DNA from: Bradyrhizobium hereditatis
Lineage (GTDB): Bacteria > Pseudomonadota > Alphaproteobacteria > Rhizobiales > Xanthobacteraceae
Direction: 5' to 3'
DNA: 64,000 nucleotides
Assembly (NCBI RefSeq): GCF_020329435.1
Contig: NZ_JAGKJK010000001.1
Span: forward strand, 988,543 to 1,052,542
A program made the position numbers and the translations under genes. Shown here piece by piece: positions 7,264 through 14,709 of the stretch (position 1 is the stretch's first letter; every line of letters starts with the position of its first letter). The notes below the pieces were generated by a model. It worked only from the letters and a program-made list of their open reading frames with translations, was not told the origin of the DNA and did not search any database.

Positions 7264-7530
7264 CTACCTATTTGCGAGTTCTAGAAGAACGTCAGCGTGG
7301 CACTTTTCGCCGATCTTGCACCAGCAGGCCAGATTCTTGCCGCGGAGCGTCGGTAATGCATCCAAGACCTTGCGCGCTCTTTCGCTGGAGCCGCATAGCC
7401 AAGCCTGATACATCCGCTGCTCGAACGGCTTCGGCAGCGGATTGCCAAATAGTCCGGGCCGGCCGACATAGACCGTGTTCGGCGGCATCTTCCAGCCTCT
7501 GGTTCGCTTGCGCTGAATCCGCTGCGGCAT
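7264..7530 (-). CDS. DUF4326 protein
   Basis: 88 residues with the DUF4326 core: RTRGWKMPPNTVYVGRPGLFGNP near the N-terminus, then LRGKNLACWCKIGEKCHADV near the C-terminus with Cys/His residues that may bind metal. The family occurs in phages and bacterial genomes; no activity is established. About 30 residues shorter than many relatives. Confidence 0.8.
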   Translation of the reverse strand: MPQRIQRKRTRGWKMPPNTVYVGRPGLFGNPLPKPFEQRMYQAWLCGSSERARKVLDALPTLRGKNLACWCKIGEKCHADVLLELANR

Positions 7531-7541
7531 GCGTTACCTGT

Positions 7542-7793
7542 CTACATACGCGCATTGATGCGCTCTGTGGATTCCCGGCGAACTTGCTCAATCTGGTCCC
7601 GAGTGATCCCGCCGTTGGCCTTGAACCAGTCAAACGAACCATCTCTCAAGAGGCCCATCCGCTCCAGTGTGAGCACCATCGTCAATGGGCCGAAGCCGAG
7701 AATATCGCCCATCGTGATTGCCATTCGGCGGGTAAACTTATCCTCGCCGTCAGTGATGCGGCGAAAGAGGTCATTAATCTCCGCATCGGTCAT
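7542..7793 (-). CDS. Phage protein of unknown function, 83 residues
   Basis: MTDAEINDLFRRITDGEDKF opens a mostly helical protein, with a middle segment GDILGFGPLTMVLTLERMGL and a charged C-terminus. No domain recognised. Part of the leftward string of small genes. Confidence 0.55.
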   Translation of the reverse strand: MTDAEINDLFRRITDGEDKFTRRMAITMGDILGFGPLTMVLTLERMGLLRDGSFDWFKANGGITRDQIEQVRRESTERINARM

Positions 7794-7839
7794 AGTGAAC
7801 CTTTTTCATAAGCGGTGAAGGTTTTTCGGTCACGACGCG

Positions 7840-8001
7840 TTAAGGAAGCCGCCAGCGGCGGCGCTCATCCTTGGTCAGTGCCTGACTGGCCGCATAGGCT
7901 CGGCGCTCGTTGAACTCGCGGGCATCCATACCGCGCTCAGCCGCTCGCATCTGACGATGGTTCTCGGCGTGGCGCTCGAATATTTCTTGGTCGTCTTCCA
8001 T
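7840..8001 (-). CDS. Small charged phage protein, 53 residues
   Basis: MEDDQEIFERHAENHRQMRA and onward; almost entirely charged and helical, ending RRRWRLP. GGAGAG lies before the ATG. Unknown function, possibly a nucleic-acid-binding peptide. Confidence 0.5.
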   Translation of the reverse strand: MEDDQEIFERHAENHRQMRAAERGMDAREFNERRAYAASQALTKDERRRWRLP

Positions 8002-8036
8002 CGTTCTCTCCAATGTTAAGGGGTGGGATACGTGAA

Positions 8037-8213
8037 TTAGCCCAGCATCGTCGCTGCGGCCTCTTCCTCAGCGCGCCACGCTTCGCTGACGGTCATCCCC
8101 GCCTCGAACGCCGGTCGCCACGCCTCAGCGTCGCAATAAGGTTTGCCCGGGTCTGTGGCGCCACAGTCCTCGGCAAGCTGCTGCAGATCGGCAACGTAAT
8201 CCTCAAAGGTCAT
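8037..8213 (-). CDS. Small acidic phage protein, 58 residues
   Basis: MTFEDYVADLQQLAEDCGAT and the following sequence are acidic and helical. AAAGGAAG precedes the ATG, and the start overlaps the previous stop. Unknown function. Confidence 0.5.
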   Translation of the reverse strand: MTFEDYVADLQQLAEDCGATDPGKPYCDAEAWRPAFEAGMTVSEAWRAEEEAAATMLG

Positions 8214-8443
8214 ATTTGCTTCCTTTCGTTGGCTGTAACTTGGCACTGTCTGTTCCAAGCTGTTCGGTAGTCCTCGATAAGGGCTCGGGCCAGCCGCAGG
8301 TCGCCACGCAAACGCTCGATTTCGTCGGCGGCCTCATTCAGAAGCTTGCGGCCATCCGCATAATTCGGCGAGTGATAGCAAGTCGGCTGGACGTACGCGC
8401 CTACCTTAGGACTGTCCCGCAGCCGATCCACGATATCGCTCAT
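8210..8443 (-). CDS. Small coiled-coil phage protein
   Basis: 77 residues. MSDIVDRLRDSP at the start and AADEIERLRGDLRLARALIE in the middle are typical of a widespread phage protein type (Asp-Ile-Val-x-Arg-Leu-Arg ... Ala-Ala-Asp-x-Ile-Glu-x-Leu-Arg) with a short coiled coil. No role is established. Confidence 0.65.
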   Translation of the reverse strand: MSDIVDRLRDSPKVGAYVQPTCYHSPNYADGRKLLNEAADEIERLRGDLRLARALIEDYRTAWNRQCQVTANERKQI

Positions 8444-8463
8444 GTTCGCGTTTCCTTGCCGTT

Positions 8464-8637
8464 TCAGCGCGCGCCGACAATTTGAATATCCCAGCCCTTG
8501 CCGGTGCGGTCCTCGTCTTGCTCCTGATCGGGCCAGCGCGATCGGGCAAAGGCCGCCGCCCGTTCAAGGTTCTTGAAAGGGCCGTGCACGCCGCCGCGGT
8601 GGTCGACCACCTCACAAAGCAAGTTCGGTATTTTCAT
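8464..8637 (-). CDS. Small phage protein, 57 residues
   Basis: MKIPNLLCEVVDHRGGVHGP and onward, with many Arg, Asp and Glu residues. Its ATG shares one base with the stop of the replication gene. The longer in-frame extension lies inside that gene. Function unknown. Confidence 0.5.
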   Translation of the reverse strand: MKIPNLLCEVVDHRGGVHGPFKNLERAAAFARSRWPDQEQDEDRTGKGWDIQIVGAR

Positions 8638-9476
8638 CACCCCGCCTTTCGGATCTTGAAGCCGGTTTCTGCGTCGATGCCGTGCTTTTCCAGGAGCTCG
8701 CGCGGCGCCCGGCAACCGCCCATGCCCGGTTCAGGCCCGGCATAGCGCGACCAGGGACCGCCCCTAACCCACATCGAAATAACAGCGTCCCAATTGGTCA
8801 CAGCAGCGTAGCCGGCGCGCTCCGCTGGTGTTGGCGGCCGCTTTGCGTGACGTTCGGCTAACGCGCTATCGAAATACGCCAGCGAAGCAACGTCCGGCTT
8901 CCGCCGGCGGAGCTCGCGGACGACCTCGCGGACCGTGCCGGGATCGTATCCCTTGCCGAGCCAGTCAACGACGCGCGATAGGTCGACATGGCTTCCGAGG
9001 ATTTCCCGCAGATCGGCGCGCAGCGCCTCTTCCACCAAATCAATTTGATCAGCGCGCGGCGCGTCTGCTCTGCTCTGCTCTGTTTCTGTTCTGCTCTGCT
9101 CTGGGGGTGTTACTGTAACGTCCGGTGAAACGTTTCCGAAACTGTTGATTTGCTGTTTCACCTTGTCGCGATGTTTCTGGACGCGCTTCGTTGAACTGTC
9201 CGACTTGTATTGACGACCCGCCCAATTGTGCGGGGCAAAGCCGCCCTCGACCTTATCGAGCAGTCCGGCGCGGTGCAGCTCGACCACCAAGGCGGCCGCG
9301 CGCTGCTCATTCATGCGGAGCGCAAAGGCGAGATCCTGAGCCGCCGGCAACACGCCGTCATTGCCCGAAGCGACGCACAGGCACGCCACCCAATGCCAGC
9401 GCGTAGCCTCCGGAAGCTTCATCACCTTTGGATCGTTGATAACGTCCCGGTACATCCGAAACCACGGATTGTTCAT
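8637..9476 (-). CDS. Phage replication-initiator-like protein with N-terminal winged helix
   Basis: 279 residues from MNNPWFRMYRDVINDPKVMK. The first ~110 residues have the pattern of the phage replisome organiser N-terminal winged helix (WFRMYRD.I.DPKV..LP, then ND.GVLP, LAFALR and HNWAGRQYKSDSSTKRVQKHR). A polar linker (TPPEQSRTETEQSRADAPRA) leads to a helical C-terminal region. Such proteins often play the lambda O part, binding the phage origin and loading helicase; no helicase loader is recognised next to it. Confidence 0.7.
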   Translation of the reverse strand: MNNPWFRMYRDVINDPKVMKLPEATRWHWVACLCVASGNDGVLPAAQDLAFALRMNEQRAAALVVELHRAGLLDKVEGGFAPHNWAGRQYKSDSSTKRVQKHRDKVKQQINSFGNVSPDVTVTPPEQSRTETEQSRADAPRADQIDLVEEALRADLREILGSHVDLSRVVDWLGKGYDPGTVREVVRELRRRKPDVASLAYFDSALAERHAKRPPTPAERAGYAAVTNWDAVISMWVRGGPWSRYAGPEPGMGGCRAPRELLEKHGIDAETGFKIRKAG

Positions 9477-9667
9477 TGCTCCCCCGCCGCCCGTTGCTGA
9501 TTGAACAGCGTCGCACCCAGGCCGACGCCTACCTTGACCTCTACGCAAGCCAGCCGGTCGCGCCCGGCCATTTGGTCAGCAAGTTCGCGCGACGTGTACA
9601 CAGAGCCGCAAGCGCCCATCAGAGGGCGATAGAGGTTCACGAAATAGGTTTGGGCGTCAGTAGCCAT
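9473..9667 (-). CDS. Small phage protein, 64 residues
   Basis: MATDAQTYFVNLYRPLMGAC and a valine-rich tail. The gene overlaps both neighbours by a few bases, as throughout this operon. Unknown function; a GTG three codons upstream is an alternative start. Confidence 0.45.
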   Translation of the reverse strand: MATDAQTYFVNLYRPLMGACGSVYTSRELADQMAGRDRLACVEVKVGVGLGATLFNQQRAAGEQ

Positions 9668-9899
9668 CCAGGCCACCGCGCTTATAGGGAAGCTCCGGCG
9701 CGGCTTCCTGCGAACGATCCCGCAACCACGCCAGGCGGTTCGCGGCGTCAGCCGGGCGCATATGCAACGCCGAGGCGATATCGCTGGTATCTTTCTTTTC
9801 GGCCCACAGCGCCAAAATCATGCCGTCCCGCGCAATGTCGCTGTGATCCTGCTTCATTTGCCCAGCGGCATAGACTCCGGGAAGGTGTAGCGCTCTCAT
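9657..9899 (-). CDS. Small phage protein with possible helix-turn-helix
   Basis: 80 residues. DGMILALWAEKKDTSDIASA followed by LHMRPADAANRLAWLRDRSQ resembles the short helix-turn-helix proteins of phage early operons, in which a repeated 'trigger' sequence precedes a recognition helix. Starts at an ATG with AAAGGG before it. Confidence 0.5.
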   Translation of the reverse strand: MRALHLPGVYAAGQMKQDHSDIARDGMILALWAEKKDTSDIASALHMRPADAANRLAWLRDRSQEAAPELPYKRGGLDGY

Positions 9900-10189
9900 T
9901 GGTCGACCCTTTCGCGCAGTTCGAAGAAGCCGGCGGCCTCCGGATGGATTTTCAGGAACCAGCGCGCTAGCGGCGCGGTCCAATTGTTGTTTGCCTTGAA
10001 GCCGCGATTGCCGCGCTCAATGTGCATGTGCCAGCGGACACGATGCAGGATCGCGTCCGCCGAGTAGCGCCTGAAGCCGCTGGCGCGGACCTCGAGCGCA
10101 AGCTTTTCGAAGCTGTGGCATACGTCGACCGGGACGCCTTCCGGATAGGCCGGTGGCGTCATCAGCTCGAGCAAAGGCGCGGCGCTCAT
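9896..10189 (-). CDS. Conserved phage protein of unknown function
   Basis: 97 residues with the recurring prophage pattern FEKLALEVRASGFRRYSADA, then ILHRVRWHMHIE, then FKANNNWTAPLARWF and a C-terminal HPEAAGFFELRER. I recognise the pattern from many prophages, but no function is attached to it. ATGA-type overlaps join it to both neighbours. Confidence 0.65.
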   Translation of the reverse strand: MSAAPLLELMTPPAYPEGVPVDVCHSFEKLALEVRASGFRRYSADAILHRVRWHMHIERGNRGFKANNNWTAPLARWFLKIHPEAAGFFELRERVDQ

Positions 10190-10410
10190 TTGGGCCCCCG
10201 CGTCAGCCGGAGCCGAGCCCGAGGCTTGCCCGCCGGCCCGTAGAATTCGACCAGGCCGAGGACGCCGAGCGCGTTCCACATCGACCGCATGACCGGCGCG
10301 AGCTCGCCGGCGGCGAGCAGCAGGCCATAGCGATCAAACACGCCGTCGCCGTTGTGTTCGGCGAGCCATTTCAGCGCATCCTTTTGCGCGCGCGTTAAGC
10401 CCGGCCTCAT
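10186..10410 (-). CDS. Small winged-helix-like phage protein
   Basis: 74 residues. LTRAQKDALKWLAEHNGDGV, then MRSMWNALGVLGLVEFYGPA with a basic tail, reads like a compact winged helix. The start is the internal ATG at the overlap with the HNH gene. Role unknown. Confidence 0.5.
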   Translation of the reverse strand: MRPGLTRAQKDALKWLAEHNGDGVFDRYGLLLAAGELAPVMRSMWNALGVLGLVEFYGPAGKPRARLRLTRGPK

Positions 10411-10847
10411 CGCTTGCGGTTCTTTCGGTTTTGCGAGCGCGTCGCCCATTCCAGGTTGTCGCGCTGGTTGTTGAGGCTTTCGCCGTCTTGGTGGTCGCCG
10501 ATCGTATGCAGCTCAGAAGGCGGCGGGCCCTTCCGCGCGCAAATCTCTTTGTGCATGTAGACGGTGACGCTTCTGGACGTGCCGTCGCCGTTGGAAATCC
10601 GCGGCGTTCGGATAGCGTACCGCTTGGTTTTCGTGCGGTCCCAATTCCACTTCCACCGCCATTGCGTCACCCACTCGTAATCCTCCGCCGACACAAGACA
10701 GAAGATTTCGCAGTCCCTGTCGAGATAGACGCGGCGCGGCGCGCTGGCGTCGATCGCCGCCACCGGGAAGGCTTCCGCGGTCGACCGTATCCAGGCGTCG
10801 GAAAGGTTGAGCCGATCACCCTCCGGGATTGCGAGACGATCACTCAC
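10407..10847 (-). CDS. HNH endonuclease, homing type
   Basis: 146 residues. The C-terminal part has the HNH_3 pattern: MHKEIC, then [20 protein letters not shown], then [13 protein letters not shown]. The N-terminal half ([20 protein letters not shown]) is the usual substrate-binding region. Such free-standing nucleases spread within phage genomes or act in packaging. It overlaps both neighbours by a few bases, so it looks integrated into the operon rather than freshly inserted. Confidence 0.8.
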   Translation of the reverse strand: MSDRLAIPEGDRLNLSDAWIRSTAEAFPVAAIDASAPRRVYLDRDCEIFCLVSAEDYEWVTQWRWKWNWDRTKTKRYAIRTPRISNGDGTSRSVTVYMHKEICARKGPPPSELHTIGDHQDGESLNNQRDNLEWATRSQNRKNRKR

Positions 10848-11412
10848 CGCGGCGCGCCTCGATTTCCGCGCGAAGCGCTTTCACAAAATCCGACAACTCG
10901 GGATCGAAAGAACTCGGATCTTCCGCGCTGAATTCGACCTTCGCCGTGATCTTGCGAACCGCGTGCAAAACCGTCGTGTGATCGCGGCCGCCGAAGCGCC
11001 GGCCAATCTCCGGCAGGCTGCGGCCCGTCATCACTTTGGCGAGATACATTGCGACTTGCCGCGCGCGGACTAGCTGTTTCGTACGGCGATCGGCGCAGAT
11101 TTGAACCAGGTCGATGCCGTATGCATTGCAAACCACGTCCTGAATTTCAGAGACGCGTATTGGCACTGCTGCTCGAACGTCGACAATCGAGAACCACGGC
11201 TTTTTCATCATCGGGAGAGCAAGCGCCGGCGCTTGTAGCGCGACGACGTCCGCCGGCGGATCGGGTTGCGCGGCAACCGCCTCGGGTGCCGCACCTTCCC
11301 GCTTCTCTTTGAGAGCCGCGGCCTTCTCAGCGATGGATTGCCGGAATGCCGACCGGCGCTGATGCGCCTCCAATTCGGTTTTCGTTGGTTGCCGCGCGAC
11401 TGCCGCCGTCAT
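10840..11412 (-). CDS. Lone DnaA domain IV-like DNA-binding protein
   Basis: 190 residues. Residues from about 85 on match the DnaA C-terminal helix-turn-helix: [40 protein letters not shown], then [20 protein letters not shown], which includes the DnaA-box-contacting RDHTTV motif. The AAA+ module is absent and the N-terminal ~70 residues are low-complexity Ala/Gln/Pro. It could bind DnaA boxes for phage replication, or compete with host DnaA. Confidence 0.85.
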   Translation of the reverse strand: MTAAVARQPTKTELEAHQRRSAFRQSIAEKAAALKEKREGAAPEAVAAQPDPPADVVALQAPALALPMMKKPWFSIVDVRAAVPIRVSEIQDVVCNAYGIDLVQICADRRTKQLVRARQVAMYLAKVMTGRSLPEIGRRFGGRDHTTVLHAVRKITAKVEFSAEDPSSFDPELSDFVKALRAEIEARRGE

Positions 11413-11796
11413 TTAGCCCCCGATCTGGCGCGCCAGAGCCTTAGCCTCATCCACCAAATCCGAAGAAGCGCCGCACGCCGCTTCGGTGATTGCAATTTCA
11501 TGCTTCAGCTTCCCCAATTGCCGTTTGCATTCGGCCTGATAGGCCGCCTTCAAACGCATGTACGCGGTAACGCCGATGTCCCTGATTGACGCGGGGCGGT
11601 ATCGCAGCCGCCACATCGTCCCGTAATCCACCCCGTAGTCCCGCTCGATTGAGCGCATTGCTCTCTCGGTGTCGCCGGGCCCGCGGGTCCTCATCCTCGT
11701 TAGGTCTCGCGACCATTGAACCGCTTCATCCAGATACGCAGACCGCGGCATTTGCTTTCGCTCCAAAACAATTTGCACACTTGCAAAAGTCGCCAT
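11413..11796 (-). CDS. Phage early protein of unknown function
   Basis: 127 residues from MATFASVQIVLERKQMPRSA. Central segment TERAMRSIERDYGVDYGTMW followed by RLRYRPASIRDIGVTAYMRL could hold a helix-turn-helix. GGAAG precedes the ATG; MPRSA 15 residues later is a possible alternative start. The following stretch up to the next gene carries an inverted TTTGC/GCAAA motif. Stop adjoins the start of the DnaA-like gene. Confidence 0.55.
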   Translation of the reverse strand: MATFASVQIVLERKQMPRSAYLDEAVQWSRDLTRMRTRGPGDTERAMRSIERDYGVDYGTMWRLRYRPASIRDIGVTAYMRLKAAYQAECKRQLGKLKHEIAITEAACGASSDLVDEAKALARQIGG

Positions 11797-11879
11797 GTTG
11801 AACTTCCGGCATGACGCGCCCGGACAACGACAACGAACCCTTCCCCTTTCAGTCACTCGCAGCGATCACCGCGCGCGTG

Positions 11880-12110
11880 CTACAGCCCGACAAAGATCAG
11901 AACAAAGAGCGCCCAGAACGCCCAACCGGCAGCGCCGATGAGCACGACAAAGAACAGCGCGCCGAACAGCAGCGTCAGTACGTCCAGCAGCGCTTGCGAG
12001 AACTTGCCGCGTTCGAGGCGCGGGCCCGAGGCGACCGGAAACGACGGTGAAACGTTTCGCTCCGGTGCAACCGATTGAAATTCCGAAGGCGGAGAAAAAC
12101 GGATCATCAT
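11880..12110 (-). CDS. Small phage membrane protein coupled to cro
   Basis: 76 residues. A polar N-terminal half is followed by a long C-terminal hydrophobic region (LLDVLTLLFGALFFVVLIGA, GWAFWALFVLIFVGL), enough for one or two membrane helices. The ATG overlaps the cro stop (ATGA), the position where lambda has cII. A plus-strand frame of similar quality covers the same bases, but the coupling favours this strand. Function unknown. Confidence 0.6.
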   Translation of the reverse strand: MMIRFSPPSEFQSVAPERNVSPSFPVASGPRLERGKFSQALLDVLTLLFGALFFVVLIGAAGWAFWALFVLIFVGL

Positions 12111-12355
12111 GAAGTACCACCGCCCGCAATCGGAGCTGCTGGTGACGTCTTCATTCCCCACAATGACGCTGGAGCGGTCTTGCCCCTCGCCCTCAGAGCG
12201 GCGACCACCGCGACGTACGTATTCGACGGAAACTTGCCGCCAGCCTTCCACATGGAAACGGCGCTCGGCTTACTCCCCGTGAGCCGCTCAAGGGCGCCAT
12301 TACCGCCGAGGGCATCAAAAACGTCAGCTATCGTATCAAGGGTTTCAAGGCTCAT
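12107..12355 (-). CDS. Cro-like repressor
   Basis: 82 residues. TIADVFDALGGNGALERLTG followed by SKPSAVSMWKAGGKFPSNTY is the Cro/YdaS-type helix-turn-helix, with a short basic-to-neutral tail. It is divergent from the CI-like gene with an operator-rich gap between, and heads the leftward operon. Expected to shut off the repressor and tune early genes. Confidence 0.8.
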   Translation of the reverse strand: MSLETLDTIADVFDALGGNGALERLTGSKPSAVSMWKAGGKFPSNTYVAVVAALRARGKTAPASLWGMKTSPAAPIAGGGTS

Positions 12356-12360
12356 GGCCT

Positions 12361-12424
12361 TTGCTAATTCAAATTTCCTGATTTAGCAAGATCCAAAAAG
12401 CTTCGGTTCCAAATAATTTGAATT
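12361..12424. promoter_or_regulatory. Cro/CI divergent operator region
   Basis: The word AATTCAAATT occurs at 12366-12375 and its complement AATTTGAATT at 12415-12424, about 49 bases apart. The first lies in an imperfect palindrome TTGCTAA...TTTAGCAA. The same 21-base neighbourhood, with one change, recurs before the rightward operon. Very likely the operators bound by Cro and the CI-like protein; promoter hexamers are not obvious. Confidence 0.7.
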
Positions 12425-12442
12425 TAGGTCATTGTCGGCCGC

Positions 12443-12784
12443 ATGGCGGGAACCAAGAAAGCAGGCAGATTTTCCCCTACCGCAATCAGAATGCGGGCGA
12501 TCAGGCGCGCGTCCGCTCACCCGACGCCGCAAGCTTTCGCGGAGTTTCTTGGAATTACGGTTTCACGGCTTTCGAACGTCGAAAACGGCCACGCGATCTC
12601 GCGCATGCTCCAGGACATTATCGTTCAGAAAATGCCCTGGATCAGCCGCAGCTACCTGATGGACGGGAGCGAAGACTCCTTAACGGGCTTCACGCTTCAG
12701 AAGCTTGCGCCTTTGATTGCCGAGGAGAGCGACACCACCGCCCCACGCAAGCGCTCGCCATCGCGCTCCGTGGCCGGCCGTTGA
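12443..12784 (+). CDS. CI-like repressor without a peptidase domain
   Basis: 113 residues. HPTPQAFAEFLGITVSRLSN followed by VENGHAISRMLQDIIVQKMP is a helix-turn-helix of the XRE type; the C-terminal tail is short and basic. There is no S24 autocleavage domain, so induction cannot work as in lambda. No good ribosome-binding site is seen before the ATG, so it may be leaderless or start elsewhere. Faces cro. Confidence 0.7.
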   Translation: MAGTKKAGRFSPTAIRMRAIRRASAHPTPQAFAEFLGITVSRLSNVENGHAISRMLQDIIVQKMPWISRSYLMDGSEDSLTGFTLQKLAPLIAEESDTTAPRKRSPSRSVAGR

Positions 12785-12912
12785 TCGCCGCAAAGAAAGC
12801 CCTCTACCAGCTGGCGCGCCAGGCTCAGCACGATCAACGCCTCCCCCGGATCCTCCGGTAGCGCCCCCACGATCTGAATTGCGTGGCGACGTCGCCAATT
12901 ATCACTTTCCAT
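12697..12912 (-). CDS. Small phage protein convergent with the repressor gene
   Basis: 71 residues from MESDNWRRRHAIQIVGALPE, then EDPGEALIVLSLARQLVEGF and a polar tail. Its 3' end overlaps the end of the CI-like gene by about 88 bases on the other strand, which lowers confidence. A longer start (MAGAIMESDN) is possible. No family recognised. Confidence 0.45.
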   Translation of the reverse strand: MESDNWRRRHAIQIVGALPEDPGEALIVLSLARQLVEGFLCGDQRPATERDGERLRGAVVSLSSAIKGASF

Positions 12913-12998
12913 AATTGCCCCAGCCATGTTTGCGGACTGCAAAAGGCACAATCCAGCCGCGAATATGTCTGGTTACACGCGCGCGCCGCAAGAGATTA

Positions 12999-13017
12999 AG
13001 TGTCCAATTCGGACACT
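12999..13017. promoter_or_regulatory. Perfect spaced palindrome in the regulatory gap
   Basis: AGTGTCC-AATTC-GGACACT, a 7-bp inverted repeat with a 5-base centre, in the non-coding stretch from 12.92 to 13.19 kb. That stretch also holds TTTGC-GGACT-GCAAA. It has the look of a dimeric repressor operator different from the AATTCAAATT sites. Beyond these I see no gene in the gap. Confidence 0.5.
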
Positions 13018-13189
13018 CACAACCAGCACGAATATTTCCTGCAATGTTTCGCAACCGACGCGGATTTACAGCGACATTAGCCGGCCCAATGTTGGAAATT
13101 TTCGTGAGGGCTGTGGAGATCGCTTCAGGGGGGCATCGCGCCATAGGACGGCGCATTAGCTTGCCCGAGTTGCCGGCCTACCTTTTGCC

Positions 13190-13573
13190 TTAGCGCCCGT
13201 GCGGGCGCGCCCTTTCCAAGATTTTCATCAGCCTGTTGTGAGGGTCGGGCTCCATGGCGTTCTCTGCCATATAGTAGCGCTTCCCGACGCGAACGACTCG
13301 GCCCAGCTCGATCAAGTATTCCAGCCGCCTGTAGACTGTCTGGCGCGTCAGGCCGCTGTGTTGTGCGATTTTCGTGACTGTGGGAGGCCGCCCTTCGGCC
13401 TCCCCCACAAAGACGCACATCACCGCGATTAGCGCCTCGAGATTTGCGTTCGTCAGGTGCGGGAACATCCTGCCGCACATCAGTTTTGTCAGGTCGATGT
13501 AGGCCCGCGCCAGGAAGAGCCGCTCCCGCAGCTGAGCCTCGGTCATACGCTGCTTGTTGCGCATACGAAGCAT
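13190..13573 (-). CDS. Phage winged-helix transcription regulator
   Basis: 127 residues. ANLEALIAVMCVFVGEAEGR, then PPTVTKIAQHSGLTRQTVYR and RRLEYLIELGRVVRVGKRYY form a MarR/IclR-like winged helix-turn-helix with its wing. It lies alone between the immunity region and the rightward operon and points toward the AGTGTCC palindrome, so it may regulate that gap or itself. Start at MLRMRN; MRNKQ three codons on is equally possible. Confidence 0.7.
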   Translation of the reverse strand: MLRMRNKQRMTEAQLRERLFLARAYIDLTKLMCGRMFPHLTNANLEALIAVMCVFVGEAEGRPPTVTKIAQHSGLTRQTVYRRLEYLIELGRVVRVGKRYYMAENAMEPDPHNRLMKILERARPHGR

Positions 13574-13640
13574 CTCGATACCCTACCAGACCCGCGCAGG
13601 CCAACGCGCACTCTGATATCAAATTTTTTGTATTAGGAGC

Positions 13641-13661
13641 TTGCTAATTCAAATTTTCTGA
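13641..13661. promoter_or_regulatory. Operator copy before the rightward recombination operon
   Basis: TTGCTAATTCAAATTTTCTGA differs at one base from the sequence at 12361-12381 in the cro/cI gap and contains the same AATTCAAATT word. It lies about 35 bases upstream of the first rightward gene, so the same repressor probably controls both arms. Confidence 0.65.
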
Positions 13662-13694
13662 AATACAGTTCCCCCATCAGCAAGGGGAACGCCA

Positions 13695-14264
13695 ATGTCC
13701 TACTACGCAGCAAACCCGCACTACGCCGCCGACGACTTCAGCGCCCAGCGGGCCCGCGAAGCGGCCGCAGACTTCGAAGCCAGCCGCTGGTTCAACGACC
13801 TCACCAAGCCGCAGACGGACCGCTTCAATCAGCGCATGGCGGATATCGCGCCGTACAAGGGTGCCCCGCGCTGGACCAATGAGCGCGAAGCCGCGATGCG
13901 CGAATTCTACGAAACCACCAAGGAAGCGGCCGAGATCTGCGAAATGGTCCGCCGCGACATGCTGGCGACCGGCGAGGTCAGCGAAGCGACCTCCTGCGCC
14001 TTCGACGAACTGATGACGCGCCAGACGATGGCGGTGGATGGCGCCCGCGCCGAGTTCCGCGCGATCACTGAGGCCGCGATTTTTCCCCGCCTCCCCTCAT
14101 ATGAAGAGGCGCTGCAGAACGCAGATGCCGCGCGAACCCTGTTCGATGCAAGCAAGGGCGGCAACGTCCGCGGCATCACCGAAGATCACCGCTTTCAGTT
14201 GGTTAGGGTTTTCGGTCGCCTCCGACTGGTCGACGCGCTCGCGACTGCACAGGCCGCGGAGTAA
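13695..14264 (+). CDS. Phage protein of unknown function, first of rightward operon
   Basis: 189 residues, polar and helical (REAAMREFYETTKEAAEICE, MVRRDMLATGEVSEATSCAF). AAGGGGAACG precedes the ATG. It occupies the place of lambda cIII/N-side early genes but no domain is recognised. The first residues (MSYYAANPHYAADDFSAQRA) are tyrosine- and alanine-rich. Confidence 0.65.
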   Translation: MSYYAANPHYAADDFSAQRAREAAADFEASRWFNDLTKPQTDRFNQRMADIAPYKGAPRWTNEREAAMREFYETTKEAAEICEMVRRDMLATGEVSEATSCAFDELMTRQTMAVDGARAEFRAITEAAIFPRLPSYEEALQNADAARTLFDASKGGNVRGITEDHRFQLVRVFGRLRLVDALATAQAAE

Positions 14265-14269
14265 CGGCG

Positions 14270-14602
14270 ATGGCGATTGGAAATTGCGATTGCTGCGACC
14301 GAATGAACGTTCCCGGCCACGTCGTGAACTGCCCGGGCGAACCTTTCGCTTGCTACATCTGCCAAGGCGACGACGACGCGGACCCGTACTGCGAAGCCGA
14401 GATTGAGCAGCCTTGCCCGGAGTGCAAGGGCGACGGCGGGTTTGAGCACTTCACCGGCGGGTACAACCACTACAACGGCGAACCGCACACCCGCTGGAGC
14501 CGCTGCGATGCCTGCGAGGGCACCGGCAGCGTTTTCGAGCCGGCGTGTCCGGCTGCCTCTCTCGACGATCTTTCCGAGCGGTGCGGAGACGGCGCCCGAT
14601 GA
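14270..14602 (+). CDS. Small protein with DnaJ-type zinc fingers
   Basis: 110 residues with about a dozen Cys. CPECKGDGGFEHF and CDACEGTGSVFEP are the CxxCxGxG repeats of DnaJ-type zinc fingers, and an N-terminal CDCC...C...CYIC cluster may bind another zinc. No J-domain. Coupled through ATGA to the next tiny gene. Confidence 0.65.
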   Translation: MAIGNCDCCDRMNVPGHVVNCPGEPFACYICQGDDDADPYCEAEIEQPCPECKGDGGFEHFTGGYNHYNGEPHTRWSRCDACEGTGSVFEPACPAASLDDLSERCGDGAR

Positions 14603-14709
14603 AGCAGTTTTTCAGCGCACTGGACGCGACCGACATTCGCGACCTCGTCGTGATCGCCCTCTTTATCGGAACGCTCGAGATCGGCGCGGCACTCGGGGCC
14701 GGCGCATGA
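14599..14709 (+). CDS. Tiny membrane peptide, 36 residues
   Basis: MKQFFSALDATDIRDLVVIA then LFIGTLEIGAALGAGA: one hydrophobic segment. Both its start and its stop overlap neighbouring genes in ATGA arrangements, which supports translation despite the size. Confidence 0.5.
   Translation: MKQFFSALDATDIRDLVVIALFIGTLEIGAALGAGA

Noticed and set aside
11811..12050. Plus-strand 79-codon frame starting MTRPDNDNEPFPFQ
   Set aside because: Codon quality is fair, but it has no ribosome-binding site and opposes a membrane-protein gene that is ATGA-coupled to cro.
12915..13193. Plus-strand 92-codon frame in the regulatory gap
   Set aside because: No ribosome-binding site, no domain, and it runs through the AGTGTCC palindrome.
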